From DATJLY01 sp035532935 (GTDB taxonomy: Bacteria; Pseudomonadota; Alphaproteobacteria; ATCC43930; CGMCC-115725), in the NCBI GenBank assembly GCA_035532935.1, contig DATKQE010000075.1, forward strand, positions 1 to 64,000: DNA of 64,000 nucleotides, written 5' to 3'. Below the pieces are notes generated by a model that did no database searches, was not told the origin of the DNA, and saw only the letters and a list, made by a program, of their open reading frames with translations. Position numbers and translations under genes: made by a program. Shown piece after piece: positions 62,112 to 64,000 of this stretch (the stretch's first letter is position 1; each line of letters starts with the position of its first letter).

Positions 62112-62957
62112 TTGCCGATCTTTCTCAGAGCCGCCGTCGCAGCGGCGGCGATTCTGTTAGGGCTTGCGCCCCTGGCGCAGGCGGCAAGCGGAGACCTGCC
62201 ACTGTTCGAGGTCGGCGTCCTCGCCGCGGGCGGCAGCTTTCCCGACTATCCGGCGTCGAGCCAGAGCCATTTCCACGCGCTGCCCCTGCCCTACATCATC
62301 TATCGCGGGCGGAATCTCCAGCTCAGCGAGAACGCCGCGCGCGGCATCCTCTACGCCACGCCGGCGGTGAGCTTCGATGTCAGCGCCTCGGCCGCATTCC
62401 GATCGAGCCACGACGATGCCGCGCGGCAGGGCATGCCCGGACTGGATTACATGGGCCAGGTCGGACCGCGCCTCAACGTACTGCTCGCGCGCGACGCAAG
62501 GTACGCCAAGATCGATTTCGAGCTGCCGGTACGGGCGGTCGTGTCGACGGATTTCAGCTCGTTCGCGTTCCGCGGCTTCCTGATGGCACCGGAGGTCGCC
62601 TATACCCATGCCAATTTCATGAACAGCGGCGGGCGCCTCAAGATCGGGATTGGACCGCAATTCGCGACCAGCCGGCTGATGCAATACTTCTACTCTGTGC
62701 AGCCGCAATACGTCGCCCCCGGGCGACCGCAATTCAACGCCTCGGGCGGCTATCTCGGCTCGCGGCTCGATATCACCTACCGCATTCCGCTCAATCAACG
62801 CATGAATCTGATCGCGCTGTTCGCGCCCGAACTCTACAAGGGCGCGACCAATTCAGGCAGCCCGCTGTTCAAGAAGGAATACGGCATCTCGGCGGCCGTG
62901 GCGCTCACCTTCTCGTTCTATCGCAGTGACGCGGTGGCGCGCGGCGAGCTCGAATGA
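62112..62957 (+). CDS. MipA/OmpV-family outer-membrane protein
   Basis: A 281-aa outer-membrane beta-barrel protein. The signal peptide is PIFLRAAVAAAAILLGLAPL, ending AQA-A. It has the MipA/OmpV pattern: FEVGVLAAGGSFPDYPASSQ, then LPYIIYRGRNLQLSENAARG, and a C-terminal strand that includes YGISAAVALTFSFYRSD. MipA scaffolds murein hydrolases in E. coli; many homologues are general porin-like proteins. The TTG at 62112 has GGGGGG 6 nt upstream; the ATG at 62073 is in frame but has no ribosome site. Confidence 0.82.
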   Translation: MPIFLRAAVAAAAILLGLAPLAQAASGDLPLFEVGVLAAGGSFPDYPASSQSHFHALPLPYIIYRGRNLQLSENAARGILYATPAVSFDVSASAAFRSSHDDAARQGMPGLDYMGQVGPRLNVLLARDARYAKIDFELPVRAVVSTDFSSFAFRGFLMAPEVAYTHANFMNSGGRLKIGIGPQFATSRLMQYFYSVQPQYVAPGRPQFNASGGYLGSRLDITYRIPLNQRMNLIALFAPELYKGATNSGSPLFKKEYGISAAVALTFSFYRSDAVARGELE

Positions 62958-62978
62958 GGCGGCTGCGCCGCGTCGATC

Positions 62979-63323
62979 TCAATAGATGCAATCGAAATAC
63001 CATCTGATGGTGTCGTGTTCGGGAGTCGCCCCGGCGATGCGTTGGGCCGAGACCAGGCGCGCATAGCGCGACCGCTCGGTGCAGAAGTCCTGCGCGCGCG
63101 TGCGCGGATCGGCCGACGACCCTGTCGTGATCACGAATTCCTCGGGATCGTCGAGCGCGGCCTCCGTGCCGGCGGCGGGTCGAGCCTCCGCCTTCGGCGC
63201 GGGCGCGATCGCCGCATCAGGGTCGGGCACGAAGATGCCCCAAGGCGACGACCACGAGACGCAACCCGAGAGAAACAAGGACGCGATCAGAACCAAGGGG
63301 CGCTGCACATCGGCCTCCACCAC
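62979..63323 (-). CDS. Small putative lipoprotein
   Basis: A 114-aa protein. VQRPLVLIASLFLSGC is a lipoprotein signal with lipobox LSGC. The rest is acidic and Pro/Ala-rich with a conserved-looking end FCTERSRYARLV ... RWYFDCIY containing two Cys. I do not recognise a family. A GTG start is used at 63323; an in-frame GTG just before QRPLVL would also give the signal. It is convergent with MipA. Confidence 0.65.
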   Translation of the reverse strand: MVEADVQRPLVLIASLFLSGCVSWSSPWGIFVPDPDAAIAPAPKAEARPAAGTEAALDDPEEFVITTGSSADPRTRAQDFCTERSRYARLVSAQRIAGATPEHDTIRWYFDCIY

Positions 63324-63519
63324 GAAGACGCCGCTCAGTCTATCCGATAGGCGCCGGCTTGCCAGCCCATGCCGGCATCACCGCGTCATCACGGACGATT
63401 GATTGGTCCTCCGCGATGAGAGAAGCTGAAATCGCCGGCAATTTGCGCCGGGATCGCAGGGTCGTCGTCCCGGCACGAATACGTTGCTCATCCACGCCAC
63501 GCCTGCCTGGAGGCTTTCC

Positions 63520-64000
63520 ATGCCCGCGCAATGCCCGCCGCCGCGCCCCCAGTCCTATGACAAGGCGGTAGCCCTGGTTTTCCAGGGCGGCGGCGCGCTC
63601 GGCAGCTACCAGGCGGGGGTGTACGAGGCCTTGTCGGAATCGGAATATCTGCCCGACTGGGTGGCAGGGATTTCGATCGGCGCCGTCAACGCCGCCATCA
63701 TTGCCGGCAACGCGCCCGAGCATCGCGTCGACCGCCTGCGCCGATTCTGGGAGGAGATTACCGGGCCGACGGCGCTGTGGCCGTCCCGAGGCGGCGAGGC
63801 GCATCGGCGGTGCAGCGCGCTCGCCGCGCTACTGTTCGGACAGCCCGGTTTCTTCGCGCCGTATGTCTTGCCGAAATGGTTCGGCACCTCTTCGCCAACG
63901 AGCTACTACGCGACCGGCGCGTTGAAGAGTACGCTTGAGCGCCTCGTGGATTTCGACCGGATCAATGCCCGCGAGATGCGCTTCAGTGTCGGCGCCGTCA
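63520..64000 (+). CDS. Patatin-like phospholipase, 5' part
   Basis: The first 160 codons of a patatin-domain serine hydrolase; the rest runs off the right edge. VFQGGGALGSYQAGVYEAL contains the oxyanion glycines and GISIGA the nucleophile Ser (G-x-S-x-G). Such proteins hydrolyse fatty-acid esters of membrane lipids using a Ser-Asp dyad; the Asp lies outside the window. GGAGG is 7 nt before the ATG at 63520. Confidence 0.88.
   Translation, partial: MPAQCPPPRPQSYDKAVALVFQGGGALGSYQAGVYEALSESEYLPDWVAGISIGAVNAAIIAGNAPEHRVDRLRRFWEEITGPTALWPSRGGEAHRRCSALAALLFGQPGFFAPYVLPKWFGTSSPTSYYATGALKSTLERLVDFDRINAREMRFSVGAV

Overview
The window is a GC-rich stretch of chromosome from what looks like a free-living alphaproteobacterium, probably Rhodospirillales-like or a related metabolically versatile lineage. 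The evidence is a SAM-II riboswitch in front of metZ (SAM-II is typical of Alphaproteobacteria), a GcrA-like C-terminal zinc motif, a DUF6456-type protein, the tRNA-Tyr / tRNA-Gly / tuf order and many small catabolic operons. The species assignment is inference.

Layout. 1-1880: 5' end of tuf, tRNA-Gly(TCC), tRNA-Tyr(GTA), a TrmH/RlmB-type rRNA methyltransferase and a periplasmic cytochrome c. 2068-5441: a HerA-like ATPase, then a compact regulatory island. The island has an AT-hook/DUF6456 protein and a GcrA-tail-like protein facing a LexA/CI-type S24 repressor across a promoter with a perfect 16-bp palindrome. 5514-19313: accessory catabolism. It holds an SDR, an orphan NMT1-like binding protein, a LigI-like amidohydrolase, a cupin, two group-D-type flavin monooxygenases, an isocitrate-lyase-family enzyme, an MhpA-like and a dihydroxypyridine-hydroxylase-like FAD monooxygenase, an enol-lactonase-like hydrolase, an aldo/keto reductase, a 2-hydroxyacid dehydrogenase and a 3-hydroxyacyl-CoA dehydrogenase. 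A collapsed FAD-monooxygenase pseudogene lies at 7420-7644. 19318-20645: metZ with a SAM-II riboswitch and an intrinsic terminator in its leader.

20734-26885: a MaoC hydratase, an NMT1/SsuABC-type ABC importer whose ATPase gene has no ordinary start codon, an XRE regulator, a small membrane protein, a hydrolase and an MFS symporter. 27004-31125: a rightward run of bicupin, EutA-like reactivase, DapA-family aldolase/lyase and HbpS/GlcG protein. EutA is present without ethanolamine ammonia-lyase, and this is the most unusual enzyme context here. 31130-33409: malic enzyme. 33468-37329: an aromatic-ring operon with Rieske oxygenase alpha and beta, a LigB-LigA fused ring-cleavage dioxygenase and a Pht5-like protein.

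37410-50671: an EF-hand lipoprotein, a cupin, an SdhA-like flavoprotein with a miniature 2Fe-2S partner, a split ThDP decarboxylase, a cysteine-dioxygenase-like cupin, an orphan molybdenum hydroxylase large subunit, a UbiD-type decarboxylase, a quinone oxidoreductase, DUF1330, an enoyl-CoA hydratase, a second Pht5-like protein and a methyltransferase. 50749-64000: a drug-efflux MFS, then a YjbE/YjbF/YjbH-type exopolysaccharide module with a large multi-SLBB export protein. After these come cysD and cysNC (sulfate activation), a MipA/OmpV outer-membrane protein, a small lipoprotein and the start of a patatin phospholipase.

The catabolic genes plausibly cooperate in opening aromatic or N-heteroaromatic acids. 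Hydroxylases, Rieske dioxygenase and decarboxylases prepare the ring, and an extradiol dioxygenase opens it. A lactonase-type hydrolase, hydratases, CoA enzymes and malic enzyme then feed central metabolism. Substrates cannot be read from the sequence.
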